A stretch of 64,000 bases of DNA from Anaerolineales bacterium. Lineage in GTDB: Bacteria > Chloroflexota > Anaerolineae > Aggregatilineales > J027. The translations under genes were made by a program, and so were the position numbers. The stretch spans positions 1,922,001 to 1,986,000 of the forward strand of contig JACKCI010000001.1 of NCBI GenBank assembly GCA_020634155.1, written 5' to 3'. This document shows positions 36,801-46,082 of this stretch, one piece after another. The notes below the pieces were generated by a model that did no database searches, had not been told where the DNA came from, and saw only the letters and a program-made list of their open reading frames with translations. Each line of letters starts with the position of its first letter. Position 1 is the stretch's first letter.

Positions 36801-37616
36801 CCCGGCGCGGCAGGTACCAAGAATTACGCCTTACGAGCCGTTGGTGCCTTGGGTGATAACTACTTTGCCAATACCAGCGTTGAGGTTCTAACTATCACCT
36901 TTAGCACCAGTCCTAGCCAAGTCTATGTTGGAAATGGCACAACCGTTAGTTGGAGCGTGGGTGGCAATGTTAGCGCGACCTTCCTCAACCTTGGTGGTGG
37001 TGAGGCTCCAGTGGGCAATCCCGGCAGCACCCCGCATTCTGAGCCAAGTGCAGGCAGCTATACTTACACGTTGCGTGCAGTAGCCAGCAATGGTGGCAGC
37101 GTCTCCAAGACAACCACCCTACAGGTCTACAATATCCCCAGTCTGAGTATCAGCACCAACCCAACCACCATCGAACTCGGTACCTGTACAACGGTCAGTT
37201 GGAATGTCAGCAGTGCGACGGCGGTCTTTATCAACTTTGGTGCCGGTGAAGTACCAGTAGCCGCGAGTGGCAGCCAAGCTGACTGCCCCGTTGCCGCAGG
37301 CAACAAGAACTATGCCCTGCGTGCCGTTGGTGCCTTGGGTGATAACTACTTTGCAAACGCCTCTGTAGATGTCGTTGGCATTAATTTTGGGGTAGACCTC
37401 GACCAGATTGATGAAATCATCAACATTGTCATTACGTGGAATGTGAGTAATGCCATGTCGGTGGAACTCGATACGGGAAGTGGTTATAGTCCGGTTGGTT
37501 TCAATGGCACCACAACAGTGACCATCACAAGCCCCGGAACCTACACCTTCCGCCTGCGGGTGACCGCCAACGGTGGCGCTGTATTTGTCCACCAAGATCA
37601 GGTCGTCATCCAATAG
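33879..37616 (+). CDS. Secreted SH3b/FecR-like protein with eleven Ig-like repeats
   Basis: 1245 residues. Signal peptide, then the same three-part core as the preceding protein: N-domain at about 43-145 (SLGRNEVCYG, NDDSYFFD, WGIVLMDIQADLP), SH3b to about 210, and a FecR-like region to about 320. From about 345 to the end lie eleven ~80-residue Ig-like domains with the pattern CTTVSWNV...Y.LRAV. The last six alternate between a form with two Cys and a Cys-free form, so units 6-7, 8-9 and 10-11 are copies of a ~163-residue double repeat. AAAGGA precedes the start. It is likely an extended surface or matrix adhesin-like protein, by inference. Confidence 0.8.
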   Translation: MPRYLRLSFLFLFIMLAAFTAQSELTPNPQPAPVLAQAGGTCDTLVNEALELVANNCVSLGRNEVCYGHATVSATLNDDSYFFDVSGDIIPVTALEAMITRPADPETGDWGIVLMDIQADLPDANDGMRIVLFGGVELEPVVTATADVPTCTFTNTSNGNFNMRTGPGQSFPIVDVLDRDASVEVYGITSNGRWVRSARGWVFAEEGTLECGGDDLLVMDNAEDAYVAPMQSFTLRMDEDALCQAAPSGLLIQTPTGETANLMVNNVQMRVGSTAFLTVNQAQTCQTVANIDGHVNVTDEVLLPKGAQLTLPLTDDASDCPGAGKVEPISGPILELAASLPTQLPEPVDIPEPWVPVPPTVDFSAANESITFGECTTLSWEITDAMEAYLDGELAPFINTLEVCPEETTTYELQAVALTDDPAVTSEVTVEVLLPEGLAMDFYAEPTTLHPGECSTLYWDTAGATQVFFDMGLGNEAVSATGNRTLCFDLAGTYAYALEALAPSGDSVRRTAIVEVNPFPEVTFTATPTLIALSDCATLNWTTLYAAEVYLEGDPVAENGSRSVCPGRTGITTYTLDVVSESDQPFSYTVDVDVVIGEVLLTLNANPTTLLTGECTTVTWTSQYAQLVYLNTGGGEVPVALNGSTSVCHSNPGTKTYTLRGISFVGQSFTTSTTAEVMAFNSFTATPNEVLVGGEIVLAWDVANATLVELNTGAGFIAVASSGNQSVFPATAGLKTYSLRATSPLGGTRTTTVTANVYNNPVVNSFSASPNAVATGSCTTVSWNVSDAEFVYINFGSGEVPVATSGSQQDCPGAAGTKTYDLRAVSFLGVDFFGSTDIEVLAITFSTSPSQVYVGNGTTISWNVTGNVSAVALNVGSGFNPVANPGSAPRVEASAGTYTYTLQATASNGTNVIKTTTLQVFSTPTINSFSASPIAVLAGNCTTVSWNVTNASAVFINFGAGEVPVAASGSQQDCPGAAGTKNYALRAVGALGDNYFANTSVEVLTITFSTSPSQVYVGNGTTVSWSVGGNVSATFLNLGGGEAPVGNPGSTPHSEPSAGSYTYTLRAVASNGGSVSKTTTLQVYNIPSLSISTNPTTIELGTCTTVSWNVSSATAVFINFGAGEVPVAASGSQADCPVAAGNKNYALRAVGALGDNYFANASVDVVGINFGVDLDQIDEIINIVITWNVSNAMSVELDTGSGYSPVGFNGTTTVTITSPGTYTFRLRVTANGGAVFVHQDQVVIQ

Positions 37617-37626
37617 AAATATGAAT

Positions 37627-37662
37627 ATAATAGTCCACAGGGTTCATCCTGTGGACTATTAT
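37627..37662. terminator. 15-bp perfect hairpin before the histidine kinase gene
   Basis: ATAATAGTCCACAGG / CCTGTGGACTATTAT with a 6-nt loop. The stem ends five bases before the kinase ATG. It has only a loose T-rich end, so it may terminate transcripts from the upstream gene, and it also occupies the place of the kinase ribosome-binding site. Confidence 0.65.
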
Positions 37663-37666
37663 TACC

Positions 37667-39736
37667 ATGCAAACCATACTTTTCATCGAACACCGAAACG
37701 AATATGTACTACGGCTGCGAGGCCTGCTCAATGAAAGCGTCACCTTACTACATGTCCACGCTTTAGATGAAGCCCCGCTCGTATTATCACGCCAACCCAT
37801 TGACATCATCCTCATTGATGTGGGCGTGGTTAAGGTCAATCTGATTGACTGGATACGTACCCATGCCCCAACAATTCCGGTGGTGGCGATTGCCAATCAA
37901 GCCAATGAACGTCTCGCCATCAAAGCCTTTAGCGCAGGGATACAAGACTATCTCATTTGGGATCAGATTACCCTCCCTATCCTAAAGAACTCGATTAACT
38001 ACGCCATTAGCCGCACCAAGATGCAGGGGTCGCCCGAACACAACCAAGAACATCTGGCGCGAATTATCGAGGATCAACAGATTCTGGCACGGGTTGACCG
38101 TGAATTGGGCTATACCCTCAACATTGACCGTGTGCTGAATCTAGCAATGGATACAGCGATGCGGTTAACGGCGGCTTCGGGCTGTGTAATTGCGTGGGTG
38201 GAGGAAGAGACCCAGCGCCTGCAACAATTGGCGAGCGTCGGACACTATACCATGCTGCAAGCACCTATACCCTTAAGCAATTTGGGGCAGTATCCCTTGT
38301 TAGCGCAATCACTCGAAGAAAGTGCGCCCCTCTTTCATCAAGAAGAAAACAGCACCTTCGCCCAAATGCTGCTCCCGTTGATTGTACAAGGCAAGCCGGC
38401 GGGACTGATTGTGCTGGAAAATGTACCCGTCGGTTTTTGCTGCGATCAAGCCGATTGGGATTTTTTGATTCAACTGGCCCAACGCACTGCTGCTGCCCTT
38501 GAGAAAACACGCATCTATCAACGCGCCCATTACCAAGCCTTGCAGATGGATCGGCTTTATGAACTCAGTACCGACATTTCGCGCCATATTGGGCAAAAAG
38601 AAGTGACCGACGCGGCAATAGCGGCCTTGACGGTTCTGTTGGATGGGTCAAGCGCATTTTTCTGCGAATATGAGTATAAATCCAACACCATGAGCATCGG
38701 GACTTCATTTATAGCAGATGGTATGCCAGATACCCCACCCCATGCCAAACAAGTGTTGGCAATGGCACAATATGGCGAGTTGCGAGCCTCGCTCTATATT
38801 CAAATTATGCAATACCATCTCAGCGAAGCCGAGCCACCCTACCATGAGTTACTCACTGAATGGGGTTGCAAATCTGCACTTTTTGTTCCCTTACTGGATG
38901 AAAGCAATCTATTGGGCATGTTGGTACTTTGCGAGAGCCGCTATAACCGCTATTTTCGGGGCGATGAAATTGTGTTGGCACGCAACCTTGCCGGAAGTGT
39001 GACTGGAGCGCTCAAAAAGGCGCTGCTCTTTGCCAGTGTGCGCCAATTGGAGCAAATCAAGTCCGAGATGATACGAATGGCCTCGCATGACCTCCGCACC
39101 CCCCTCTCGCGTATCTATTTTAGTTTGGCATTGTTAGAAGCAGGCGATGATGTACTGCCTACCCAAACCAAACTACTGACGGGTGTCAAAGAGGCGGCTC
39201 AAGAAATGCAAAGCCTGTTGGAAGACATGCTCAATTTGGAGCGGATTGAGAGCCAAGAGGTTAGTGCATGGCAAGTATTTGATAGTGTCTTGCTGCTCCA
39301 TAAGGTAACCGCTACCTTCCGCGCCCATGCCGAGCAGCATCAACATGACTACAACCTCCACCTACCCCCGATGAGCCTCATGGTACATGGGAGCGAGATT
39401 CAGTTGCAGCAAGCCTATAGCAACTTTATCAGCAACGCCATCAAATACACACCCGATGGTGGTAAAATCACCGTGCGCGTTTGGAGTGAGGCACAACGCC
39501 TTTATTTTGAGGTAGAGGACAACGGCTATGGCGTACCGGAAGAACGCCGAGGCCGCCTCTTTGAGCGCTTCTACCGTGCCAACGCACCCGGCACTGAGAA
39601 CATCAAAGGAACGGGGCTGGGCTTGAGTCTGGTCAAGTCGGTAATTGAACGCCATGGTGGAGAGGTCTATTACAAAGCTGCCACGCCATCGGGCAGTATC
39701 TTTGGGGCGTGGATTCCCTTGCATGATGAAAATTAA
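37667..39736 (+). CDS. Histidine kinase with N-terminal pseudoreceiver and GAF domains
   Basis: 689 residues, no transmembrane segment, so cytoplasmic. Residues 1-120 have a response-regulator fold, with Asp in DIILIDVG kept. The usual Thr/Ser and Lys positions are replaced (VAIANQ, DYLIWD), so phosphoryl switching is doubtful. Two GAF-like regions span about 140-290 and 300-450. The HisKA box MASHDLRTPLSR (His near 474) and an ATPase domain with DNGYGVPEE and GTGLGLSLVKSV are intact. The ATG at 37667 has no clear Shine-Dalgarno; the upstream hairpin covers that position. No cognate response regulator is adjacent; one lies at 59281. Confidence 0.88.
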   Translation: MQTILFIEHRNEYVLRLRGLLNESVTLLHVHALDEAPLVLSRQPIDIILIDVGVVKVNLIDWIRTHAPTIPVVAIANQANERLAIKAFSAGIQDYLIWDQITLPILKNSINYAISRTKMQGSPEHNQEHLARIIEDQQILARVDRELGYTLNIDRVLNLAMDTAMRLTAASGCVIAWVEEETQRLQQLASVGHYTMLQAPIPLSNLGQYPLLAQSLEESAPLFHQEENSTFAQMLLPLIVQGKPAGLIVLENVPVGFCCDQADWDFLIQLAQRTAAALEKTRIYQRAHYQALQMDRLYELSTDISRHIGQKEVTDAAIAALTVLLDGSSAFFCEYEYKSNTMSIGTSFIADGMPDTPPHAKQVLAMAQYGELRASLYIQIMQYHLSEAEPPYHELLTEWGCKSALFVPLLDESNLLGMLVLCESRYNRYFRGDEIVLARNLAGSVTGALKKALLFASVRQLEQIKSEMIRMASHDLRTPLSRIYFSLALLEAGDDVLPTQTKLLTGVKEAAQEMQSLLEDMLNLERIESQEVSAWQVFDSVLLLHKVTATFRAHAEQHQHDYNLHLPPMSLMVHGSEIQLQQAYSNFISNAIKYTPDGGKITVRVWSEAQRLYFEVEDNGYGVPEERRGRLFERFYRANAPGTENIKGTGLGLSLVKSVIERHGGEVYYKAATPSGSIFGAWIPLHDEN

Positions 39737-39762
39737 AAGCCCGCTCACTCAGGAACGGGCTT
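39731..39762 (-). terminator. Intrinsic terminator of the glycyl-tRNA synthetase gene
   Basis: On the minus strand AAGCCCG / CGGGCTT, a 7-bp stem with a 12-nt loop, followed by TTAATTTT. It overlaps the last codons of the convergent histidine kinase gene. Confidence 0.8.
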
Positions 39763-39772
39763 GGCAATCCGT

Positions 39773-42769
39773 TTAGAAGCCTTGTAGCTGGCTCATATCC
39801 GCGAGACCCTTTGCCATGCCTGCGATATGCTGCAGGAGGGCGAGGCGATTCTCACGGATTTGCTGATTCTCGTGCATAACCAAAATTTCATCAAAGAAGA
39901 AGGTCACGTTGGGAATCATCGTTACGAATGCCGAGAGGAAGCGGTCAACGTTGTGGATGCCACGATGGATGCTACGATTGGCCCGCATATAGACCTCAAA
40001 GAGTTCCTTTTCGGCCTCCTCGGTAAAGCGCTCGGCGTGAAGGTCATACGCGGGTTTGTCACGCACAATCCGCACACAACGGGCAAAACTATCGAGGATA
40101 TGCGTCCATTCCTCATGGTCTAGCCAGCGTTGCAATTCACGTACACCCTCCAAGGCACGCACCGGATTATGGCCTTGTTCGGCAAGAATGGCTTCAATCA
40201 CGTCATGAGGATAGTCTTGCTCATTGAGAACGACCCGCAGACGCCCCGCAATAAAGGTCAGTACGTCGGCCTTGGCCTCTGGAGTAACCTCAATAGGCTG
40301 GAAGCCCGCCACTAAGTCCACCGCTTCAACTAAATCTAGTTCGAGGTTTTGATCGAGTAGGATTTGAATCACGCCCAAGGCAGCACGTCGCAGAGCAAAG
40401 GGGTCCGCGCCCGCAGTTGGAGCAAGGCCAACAGCAAAGAGACCTACCAAGCTATCGAGACGGTCAAGCAGTGCCAGCAAAACCCCCGGCGCACCCTTCG
40501 GCAAGATGTCATCGGCACCACGTGGGAGCCAATGTTGGAAAATAGCATTAGCGACTTCAGGTTCTTCACCACCTTTTTCGGCATAAATACGACCCATTAC
40601 ACCTTGCAATGAAGTGAGTTCCACAACCATCTGAGTAGCAAGGTCGGCCTTAGCAAGATGCGCGGCCCGCTTGGTGATGGGTACCACATCTTCGGCAGCC
40701 CCAACCAAATCGGCAAAAGCCTCCACCATAGCATGGATACGCTCGTTTTTATCCAGCATAGAGCCAAGCTGCTCTTGAAAGGTCAAGGTATGCAGGCGTG
40801 GCAAATAGGATTCAAGAGGGTGTTGGATGTCTTCACGATAGAAGAACGCGGCATCGGAAAAACGGGCAATCAAGACATGCTCGTTACCATGAACGACGTT
40901 CTCCATGTGTTCAGCATCCCCATTGCGGGCCGTAATGAAATAGGGCATCAGGCGACCCATGTCGTCCTCCACCGCAAAATAGCGCTGGTGCTTCCGCATG
41001 ACCGTGACCAACACCTCACGGGGCAGTTCAAGGAAACGCTCATCGAATTGGCCCCGTAGCAAGGTGGGCCGCTCGACTAAGTTGGTCACCTCATCCAAGA
41101 GGCTAGGATCATCAGGAATACGCCCACCCACCGCTTGGGCAATAGCTTGGGCTTGTTCCCAAATAGCTTGGCGACGCTCGTCACGGTCAAGAATAATGCC
41201 TTGCTCGCGCATCACGTCTAGATAGTGACTGGGGTCAGCAATCCGAATCACAGGGGAGTCATAGGGACGCAAACCACGAGTCAGATTATCGCTATAGACA
41301 CCCGCATAGCTAAAGGGCAGCACTTGGTCACCATAGAGAGCCACATACCAGCGCAAAGGCCGTGAAAACATCACGCCCGACGCATTCCAGCGGATACCCT
41401 TCTCGAATTTGATCTTGGCGATGAGTTTGGGCATTTCTTCGACCAAGACCTCGGTCACAGGCCGCCCCACCATCTCCACGACGGCATAGACATAAGCTTG
41501 GTCACCCACTTCGCGCTTAATCAAGTCGCTGGCGTTGACGCCTTGTTTGCGGGCGAAACCTTCCGCAGCAGGGGTGGGATTGCCATTGGCATCATAGGCG
41601 CGGTCAATGGGCGGGCCTCGGAATTCCTGCACTTCATTGGTTTGACGAGCAGCGAGGTTACGCACCAGCACCGCTAACCGACGCGGAGTACCAAAGACCT
41701 TTACCCCGTCATGACTCAGGCGCAAGGCCGCCAGTAGGCTGGGAACACTCTCACGCAATTGAGCAAGAGCAGCATCGACATCCGCCGCAGGCATTTCCTC
41801 GACACCGATTTCGAGTAAGAAATCCGCAGGCATAGCGGGATCTGACGGCATGGCGGCTACGGTGCGCTCGGCTTCAGCTACCTGCCAATGTTTCATGCGC
41901 TCAACTAAGGGATATTCTAGGGCAGCGCGTTGGTCAAGGAAGGCGCGGGCAATGGTACGGGTCATGTCACGCATACGGCGGAAGTAATAGGCGCGTTCAG
42001 TAACCCCAATGGCACCGCGTGTATCCAGCACGTTAAAGAGGTGGGAACATTTCAAAATGTAGTCATAAGCAGGAATGACGGCCCCAGCCTCCAATGCCCG
42101 ACGGTATTCGGCCTCGTAAGTATTGAACACCACTTTGAGACCCTCGACATCGGCAATCTCAAAATAATAGCGGCAATGCTCAATCTCGCTTTGGCGGAAG
42201 ACATCACCATAGAGGATGCCATCATGAAATTCCATATTCCATACCGCATCAACGCCCTGCAAAGCCAGCACAATGCGCTCAAGGCCATAGGTGATTTCCA
42301 CCGCTACAGGGTCAAGGGGTAAGCCGCCTGCTTGTTGAAAATAGGTGAACTGGGTGATTTCTTGACCATTGAGCCAAACCTCCCAGCCGAGACCCCATGC
42401 CCCAAGGGCAGGACTTTCCCAGTTATCTTCGACAAAGCGGATGTCTTGCTGGCGAGGGTCGATGCCGATCGCTTTTAGGCTTTCCAGATACAGTTCCTGT
42501 GAGTTACCGGGGTCGGGCTTGAGAATAACTTGGTACTGAAAAAACGTCTGCATCCGGTTGGGGTTTTCTGCATAACGACCATCATCAGGGCGGACGCTTG
42601 GTTCAACATAGCCGACCCGCCAAGGTTCTGGCCCCAATACACGCAGCAACGTCGCAGGGTTATTGGTACCCGCCCCCACTTGGATATTATACGGCTGCCA
42701 AATCACACACCCTTGCTCCGACCAGAAATTGTGGAGCTTGAGAATCACATCTTGTAAGGTCAAGGCCAT
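39773..42769 (-). CDS. glyQS: Glycyl-tRNA synthetase, fused alpha-beta chain
   Basis: 998 residues. The first ~295 are the alpha subunit (class II aminoacylation core: [38 protein letters not shown]). From about residue 310 the beta subunit runs to the end ([32 protein letters not shown], with a C-terminal anticodon-binding region). It charges tRNA-Gly. In most bacteria of this type the subunits are separate genes; fused forms are known in chlamydiae and some other lineages. It lies 88 bp downstream of the thioredoxin-fold gene on the same strand and ends at a terminator. Confidence 0.95.
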   Translation of the reverse strand: MALTLQDVILKLHNFWSEQGCVIWQPYNIQVGAGTNNPATLLRVLGPEPWRVGYVEPSVRPDDGRYAENPNRMQTFFQYQVILKPDPGNSQELYLESLKAIGIDPRQQDIRFVEDNWESPALGAWGLGWEVWLNGQEITQFTYFQQAGGLPLDPVAVEITYGLERIVLALQGVDAVWNMEFHDGILYGDVFRQSEIEHCRYYFEIADVEGLKVVFNTYEAEYRRALEAGAVIPAYDYILKCSHLFNVLDTRGAIGVTERAYYFRRMRDMTRTIARAFLDQRAALEYPLVERMKHWQVAEAERTVAAMPSDPAMPADFLLEIGVEEMPAADVDAALAQLRESVPSLLAALRLSHDGVKVFGTPRRLAVLVRNLAARQTNEVQEFRGPPIDRAYDANGNPTPAAEGFARKQGVNASDLIKREVGDQAYVYAVVEMVGRPVTEVLVEEMPKLIAKIKFEKGIRWNASGVMFSRPLRWYVALYGDQVLPFSYAGVYSDNLTRGLRPYDSPVIRIADPSHYLDVMREQGIILDRDERRQAIWEQAQAIAQAVGGRIPDDPSLLDEVTNLVERPTLLRGQFDERFLELPREVLVTVMRKHQRYFAVEDDMGRLMPYFITARNGDAEHMENVVHGNEHVLIARFSDAAFFYREDIQHPLESYLPRLHTLTFQEQLGSMLDKNERIHAMVEAFADLVGAAEDVVPITKRAAHLAKADLATQMVVELTSLQGVMGRIYAEKGGEEPEVANAIFQHWLPRGADDILPKGAPGVLLALLDRLDSLVGLFAVGLAPTAGADPFALRRAALGVIQILLDQNLELDLVEAVDLVAGFQPIEVTPEAKADVLTFIAGRLRVVLNEQDYPHDVIEAILAEQGHNPVRALEGVRELQRWLDHEEWTHILDSFARCVRIVRDKPAYDLHAERFTEEAEKELFEVYMRANRSIHRGIHNVDRFLSAFVTMIPNVTFFFDEILVMHENQQIRENRLALLQHIAGMAKGLADMSQLQGF

Positions 42770-42857
42770 CGGATAAAAACCTCACTATTTCACTTCAATT
42801 AAGCAAAGATTATATCTGAGGCAACCAATGGCTTCAACAGACGTTCTTGTTTAATCC

Positions 42858-43418
42858 TTACACACCGTTAGCGGTCAGCACATCCAAAGCCGCCCGCAAA
42901 GATGCCTCTTTGTCAGTAGCATAGGGGCCAGCCACCTGCCAGCGCACCGTGCCTGTTGCATCCAATAGTAATGTATAGATTTGTTGGTTAGTTGGCAGCC
43001 GTAGCGTTTGCAGGAAGGATTCGACGCTCAAATAGAGAGTGATGGTGCGCTCACGGGCGGCACGGTCAGGGATACCGAGACGCATCCACATATCAAGGGT
43101 GGCCTGACCAATAGGCGACATCGTGTAAATAGTCGGTAGCTCAAAATACTGGGCATGGGGATAGTCTTGGATTAGCCCATCCATGTGAGGGAGCCATGTA
43201 TCAACCAGATTCTGCTGCCATTCTTCAAAGGCAATCAGGGCAATGGTGGGCTTGGCACCAAAATCCTTGGGTAGGTGAAAGCGCCGACCTGCAAGATTGT
43301 AGCCGATTACACTGGGAAAACGCGGGGATGCCGAACCCGCCACACTAAAATCCATTGGCGGTTGCTTCAGGCGCATATATTCAACCAGCATCTTCATCGT
43401 ATTGGGAATAAAAGTCAT
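42858..43418 (-). CDS. Thioredoxin-fold protein without CxxC
   Basis: 186 residues. The segment SVIGYNLAGRRFHLPKDFGAKPTIALIAF followed by TWLPHMDGLIQDYPHAQYFELPTIY suggests a peroxiredoxin/ATP10-like thioredoxin fold. The redox CxxC is absent, and there are no cysteines in the domain. YTLLLDATGTVRWQ fits the later strand pair. A chaperone-like or structural role is more likely than redox work. GGAGGG lies 9 bases upstream of ATG 43418, inside a hairpin (43425-43459). Confidence 0.5.
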   Translation of the reverse strand: MTFIPNTMKMLVEYMRLKQPPMDFSVAGSASPRFPSVIGYNLAGRRFHLPKDFGAKPTIALIAFEEWQQNLVDTWLPHMDGLIQDYPHAQYFELPTIYTMSPIGQATLDMWMRLGIPDRAARERTITLYLSVESFLQTLRLPTNQQIYTLLLDATGTVRWQVAGPYATDKEASLRAALDVLTANGV

Positions 43419-43424
43419 TGGATA

Positions 43425-43459
43425 AGCCCTCCATCATCGTTGATAGTGATGATAGGGCT
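43425..43459 (-). promoter_or_regulatory. Hairpin enclosing the ribosome-binding site of the 42858 gene
   Basis: On the minus strand AGCCCT-ATCATC pairs with GATGAT-GG-AGGGCT (12 bp with a 2-nt bulge, 9-nt loop). The GGAGGG Shine-Dalgarno lies in the 3' arm, so pairing would hide it from ribosomes. There is no T-run after it, which argues against a plain terminator. Confidence 0.35.
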
Positions 43460-43494
43460 ATTTGGGTGGGTGATGAGATTAGGCTAAGGAGTGG

Positions 43495-44039
43495 CTAAGT
43501 TAAGACTACTGTGCGGAAGGTTAAGGAAACGCGCCGTCCGCGTGGCACCTTCTGGTCTTCAACCACATCAGTTTTGCGGGCCGCAATGCCATGCTTCCAC
43601 TCATAGCGAGCTTCACCTTGCATGGTGACTAAACTCCCAACCTCTAACCAAACGGGGATATGGGTTTGGCTTTGGGTATGGCGAAAATCCATGATGCAAC
43701 CAGACCCCAAGGTTAGCGAGATGATGGTATCGCCAAAGCAGGGCTGGCAATCAATGTGCAAGGCGATACCCTGTCCCGGTAGGTACTCATTGACGATAAG
43801 TTGGTTGGGGAGTTGGGGGGGCATAACCGTCGGTGTGCAACCGTGGCGGCCCATTCCGGCAAAGTACCCAAGTAGAGGCTTTCATCAAGGGCGCGGCGCT
43901 GATAATCGTAGCGGTAGTCGTAGTGCTGAACACGTCGCTTGAGGTCACTAAGCCAAGGTTGGCTATCGACGGTAGCAAGATAAGACGCCTGCCCCTCAGC
44001 CGATAGATAGGCAGGAATATACTGCAAGCCTGTAATCAT
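43495..44039 (-). pseudogene. alkB: AlkB-like 2-oxoglutarate/Fe(II) dioxygenase, frameshifted
   Basis: Two overlapping frames together give a complete AlkB-type DNA/RNA demethylase. The N-terminal part (44039 to about 43820) carries GLQYIPAYLSAEGQ and SQPWLSDLKRRVQHYDYRYDYQRR. The C-terminal part carries PNQLIVNEYLPGQGIALHIDCQPCFGDTIISLTLGSGC, with the HxD iron motif, a distal His in YEWKHGI and the 2-oxoglutarate Arg in RGRRVSLTFR. The frames meet at a run of seven C (minus strand, 43815-43821), where eight would restore one frame; a short HTDGYAPP match in the third frame hints at a second indel nearby. It could be a true pseudogene or a homopolymer sequencing error. The start has GAGGGG upstream. 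Confidence 0.8.
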
Positions 44040-44048
44040 GGCCCCTCG

Positions 44049-44333
44049 CTAGGTTATCGTCAGATACAAGGTCATGGGGCACAGGACGCAAAAATACATG
44101 AAGTGCAAGACCACCGCATAGGCCATCAATAAGCGCCCAAAGGAGCGCGTGGCGTAGTGATCTTGCTCTTGGTAGTAGGTACCCATGACGAGGCCGACAA
44201 TCGGAAAGAGGGCCAAGACCATGAGAATCAGTTGCGCCAACCGTCCAAGACCCACCTCGCTTAAACTGAGGTGGTCATAAGCACCGCCAGCATGACGTTT
44301 GAGTGGGGGTCGCCGATAGTGTTGGTGTGTCAT
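44049..44333 (-). CDS. Small two-helix membrane protein
   Basis: 94 residues. A basic N-terminus (about 1-20) is followed by two transmembrane helices at about 33-52 and 70-90. No family recognised. Its ATG overlaps the rpoD stop (ATGA), so its translation is probably coupled to the housekeeping sigma factor. The alkB-like gene starts 9 bp downstream. Confidence 0.6.
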   Translation of the reverse strand: MTHQHYRRPPLKRHAGGAYDHLSLSEVGLGRLAQLILMVLALFPIVGLVMGTYYQEQDHYATRSFGRLLMAYAVVLHFMYFCVLCPMTLYLTIT

Positions 44334-46078
44334 AGTTCCAAATAGTCACGCAAGGGACGGCTGCGGTTGGGGTGGCGCAATTTGCGGAGCGCTTTGGCCT
44401 CAATTTGGCGAATACGCTCACGGGTGACACCGAAATACTGCCCCACTTCCTCTAGAGTATGTTCGCGGCCATCCTTTAAGCCGAAGCGCAATTCCAGCAC
44501 TTCGCGCTCACGGTCGTTTAAGATGCCGAGCGCCCCACGCAATTGCTCCTTGAGGAGTTGCCGAGCGGCGGCCTCAACGGGACTCATCAGCTTATCGTCT
44601 TCGATGAAATCACCCAGTAAGCTCGAATCTTCTTGACCAACAGGCATCTCAAGAGACATTGGCTCCTGAGAAATTCGCAAGATACGGCGGACTTTGCTGG
44701 CGGCACGCTGCAATTTGCGCTTGAGTTCGGGGTCAAGCTTTTCGCCATTTTCCAGAGAAACCCGAATCTGGTCGGTTTCTTCCTCGGTCAAAAAGCCGAC
44801 CTCAAGGGCCAACTGCTCCATGCTCGGCTCGGTACCTAATTCTTGTATAAGCTTACGTTGGATACGCATCAGGCGGTTGATGGTTTCGACCATGTGAACA
44901 GGAATGCGGATAGTGCGGGCTTGGTCGGCAATGGCACGGCTAATAGCTTGGCGAATCCACCATGTAGCATAGGTACTGAATTTATAGCCCTTCGTGTGGT
45001 CGAATTTCTCCACAGCCCGCAACAAGCCGATATTGCCCTCTTGAATCAAATCAAGGAAGCTAATGCCGCGCCCAATGTAACGCTTTGCCATGCTGACCAC
45101 CAAGCGCAGATTGGCACGGGTCAGGACTTCAGCAGCTTGGTTGCCGCGGAACATGGCGCTGGTGAACTCTTCGCCTGCTTTGTAGCTGAGATAGTCGGCC
45201 TCAGTCATGGCCCATGCTGTAAATTCATCCTCTGAAGGGAGACGATTCTGCATCCGATAGAACTCAATAACCCACGTCTGCACTTCAGAAGGCATCAGAT
45301 AAAAGGCATGGAAGACCTCAAAGAGGCGGTAAGCCAATGTATCCCAATCATTGCTGCGGCCCCATGCCCCCTGTAACAAGTAGAGACGGACATAGGAGGG
45401 GGTGTCCTCATCCCACTCAAGGCGGAGATTCATGATTTCCGCGCCAATGAGTTCAAAGTCAGGGGCTTCAATCTTGAAGTTCTTGGCCCGTCGCTCAACC
45501 TCGGCCCAACTGGTGCTGACATAGCGATAAAGGGTGAACAGAATGGATAGGGGATCGGTTTCGGACTCCTCGGCGAGTGCTTCAACAACTTCGTTGAGCA
45601 GCGCCACTGCGACAATCTGCACAGAGAGCCATGTCTCGCGGTTAGAATCGAGTAGTTCGACCTGCCCAATCTCTTTGAGATACATCCGTACTGGGTCATC
45701 CGCTAAGGCGACGACATCATCATCGGCCTCATCATCGACATCCACATCGGCGGTCAGGTTGAGTTCATCCCCAACATGCTCAATCCCGAGTTCAGAGAGT
45801 GTCTCTTTGAGGTCGGGGTCATCGTCCACAACTTCCGCCTCGTCTTCCTCGTCATCCAACTCGTCTTCAGCGTCAGTGGTAGCAAGAACATCTTCGACAT
45901 CTAAGTCGGCCTCACCATCACCAATAACTGAGATTTCCATCTCGTCAAGTTGTTGGAAGAAAGCCTGTGCTTCCTCACTTTCCAAGTCGGCAAAGAGGGT
46001 TTTGATGTCCGTTTCAGTTAGTTGTTTCTCGCGCTGACCTTTTTTGAGCAGCGCCTCAAGGTTGTCGTGATCTGTCAT
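44330..46078 (-). CDS. rpoD: RNA polymerase primary sigma factor (RpoD/SigA)
   Basis: 582 residues. A long acidic N-terminal part (about 45-130, Asp/Glu-rich) occupies the region 1.1 position. Region 1.2 includes [16 protein letters not shown]. The core regions 2-4 are intact: [45 protein letters not shown], and the -35-binding helix-turn-helix [21 protein letters not shown]. It directs transcription of housekeeping genes. It starts 4 bp after dnaG, the classical primase-sigma arrangement. Confidence 0.97.
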   Translation of the reverse strand: MTDHDNLEALLKKGQREKQLTETDIKTLFADLESEEAQAFFQQLDEMEISVIGDGEADLDVEDVLATTDAEDELDDEEDEAEVVDDDPDLKETLSELGIEHVGDELNLTADVDVDDEADDDVVALADDPVRMYLKEIGQVELLDSNRETWLSVQIVAVALLNEVVEALAEESETDPLSILFTLYRYVSTSWAEVERRAKNFKIEAPDFELIGAEIMNLRLEWDEDTPSYVRLYLLQGAWGRSNDWDTLAYRLFEVFHAFYLMPSEVQTWVIEFYRMQNRLPSEDEFTAWAMTEADYLSYKAGEEFTSAMFRGNQAAEVLTRANLRLVVSMAKRYIGRGISFLDLIQEGNIGLLRAVEKFDHTKGYKFSTYATWWIRQAISRAIADQARTIRIPVHMVETINRLMRIQRKLIQELGTEPSMEQLALEVGFLTEEETDQIRVSLENGEKLDPELKRKLQRAASKVRRILRISQEPMSLEMPVGQEDSSLLGDFIEDDKLMSPVEAAARQLLKEQLRGALGILNDREREVLELRFGLKDGREHTLEEVGQYFGVTRERIRQIEAKALRKLRHPNRSRPLRDYLEL

Positions 46079-46082
46079 ACAC

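Noticed and set aside
42770..42857. T-box riboswitch before glyQS
   Set aside because: Only 88 bp, and I do not see a specifier hairpin, the conserved T-box sequence or a terminator.
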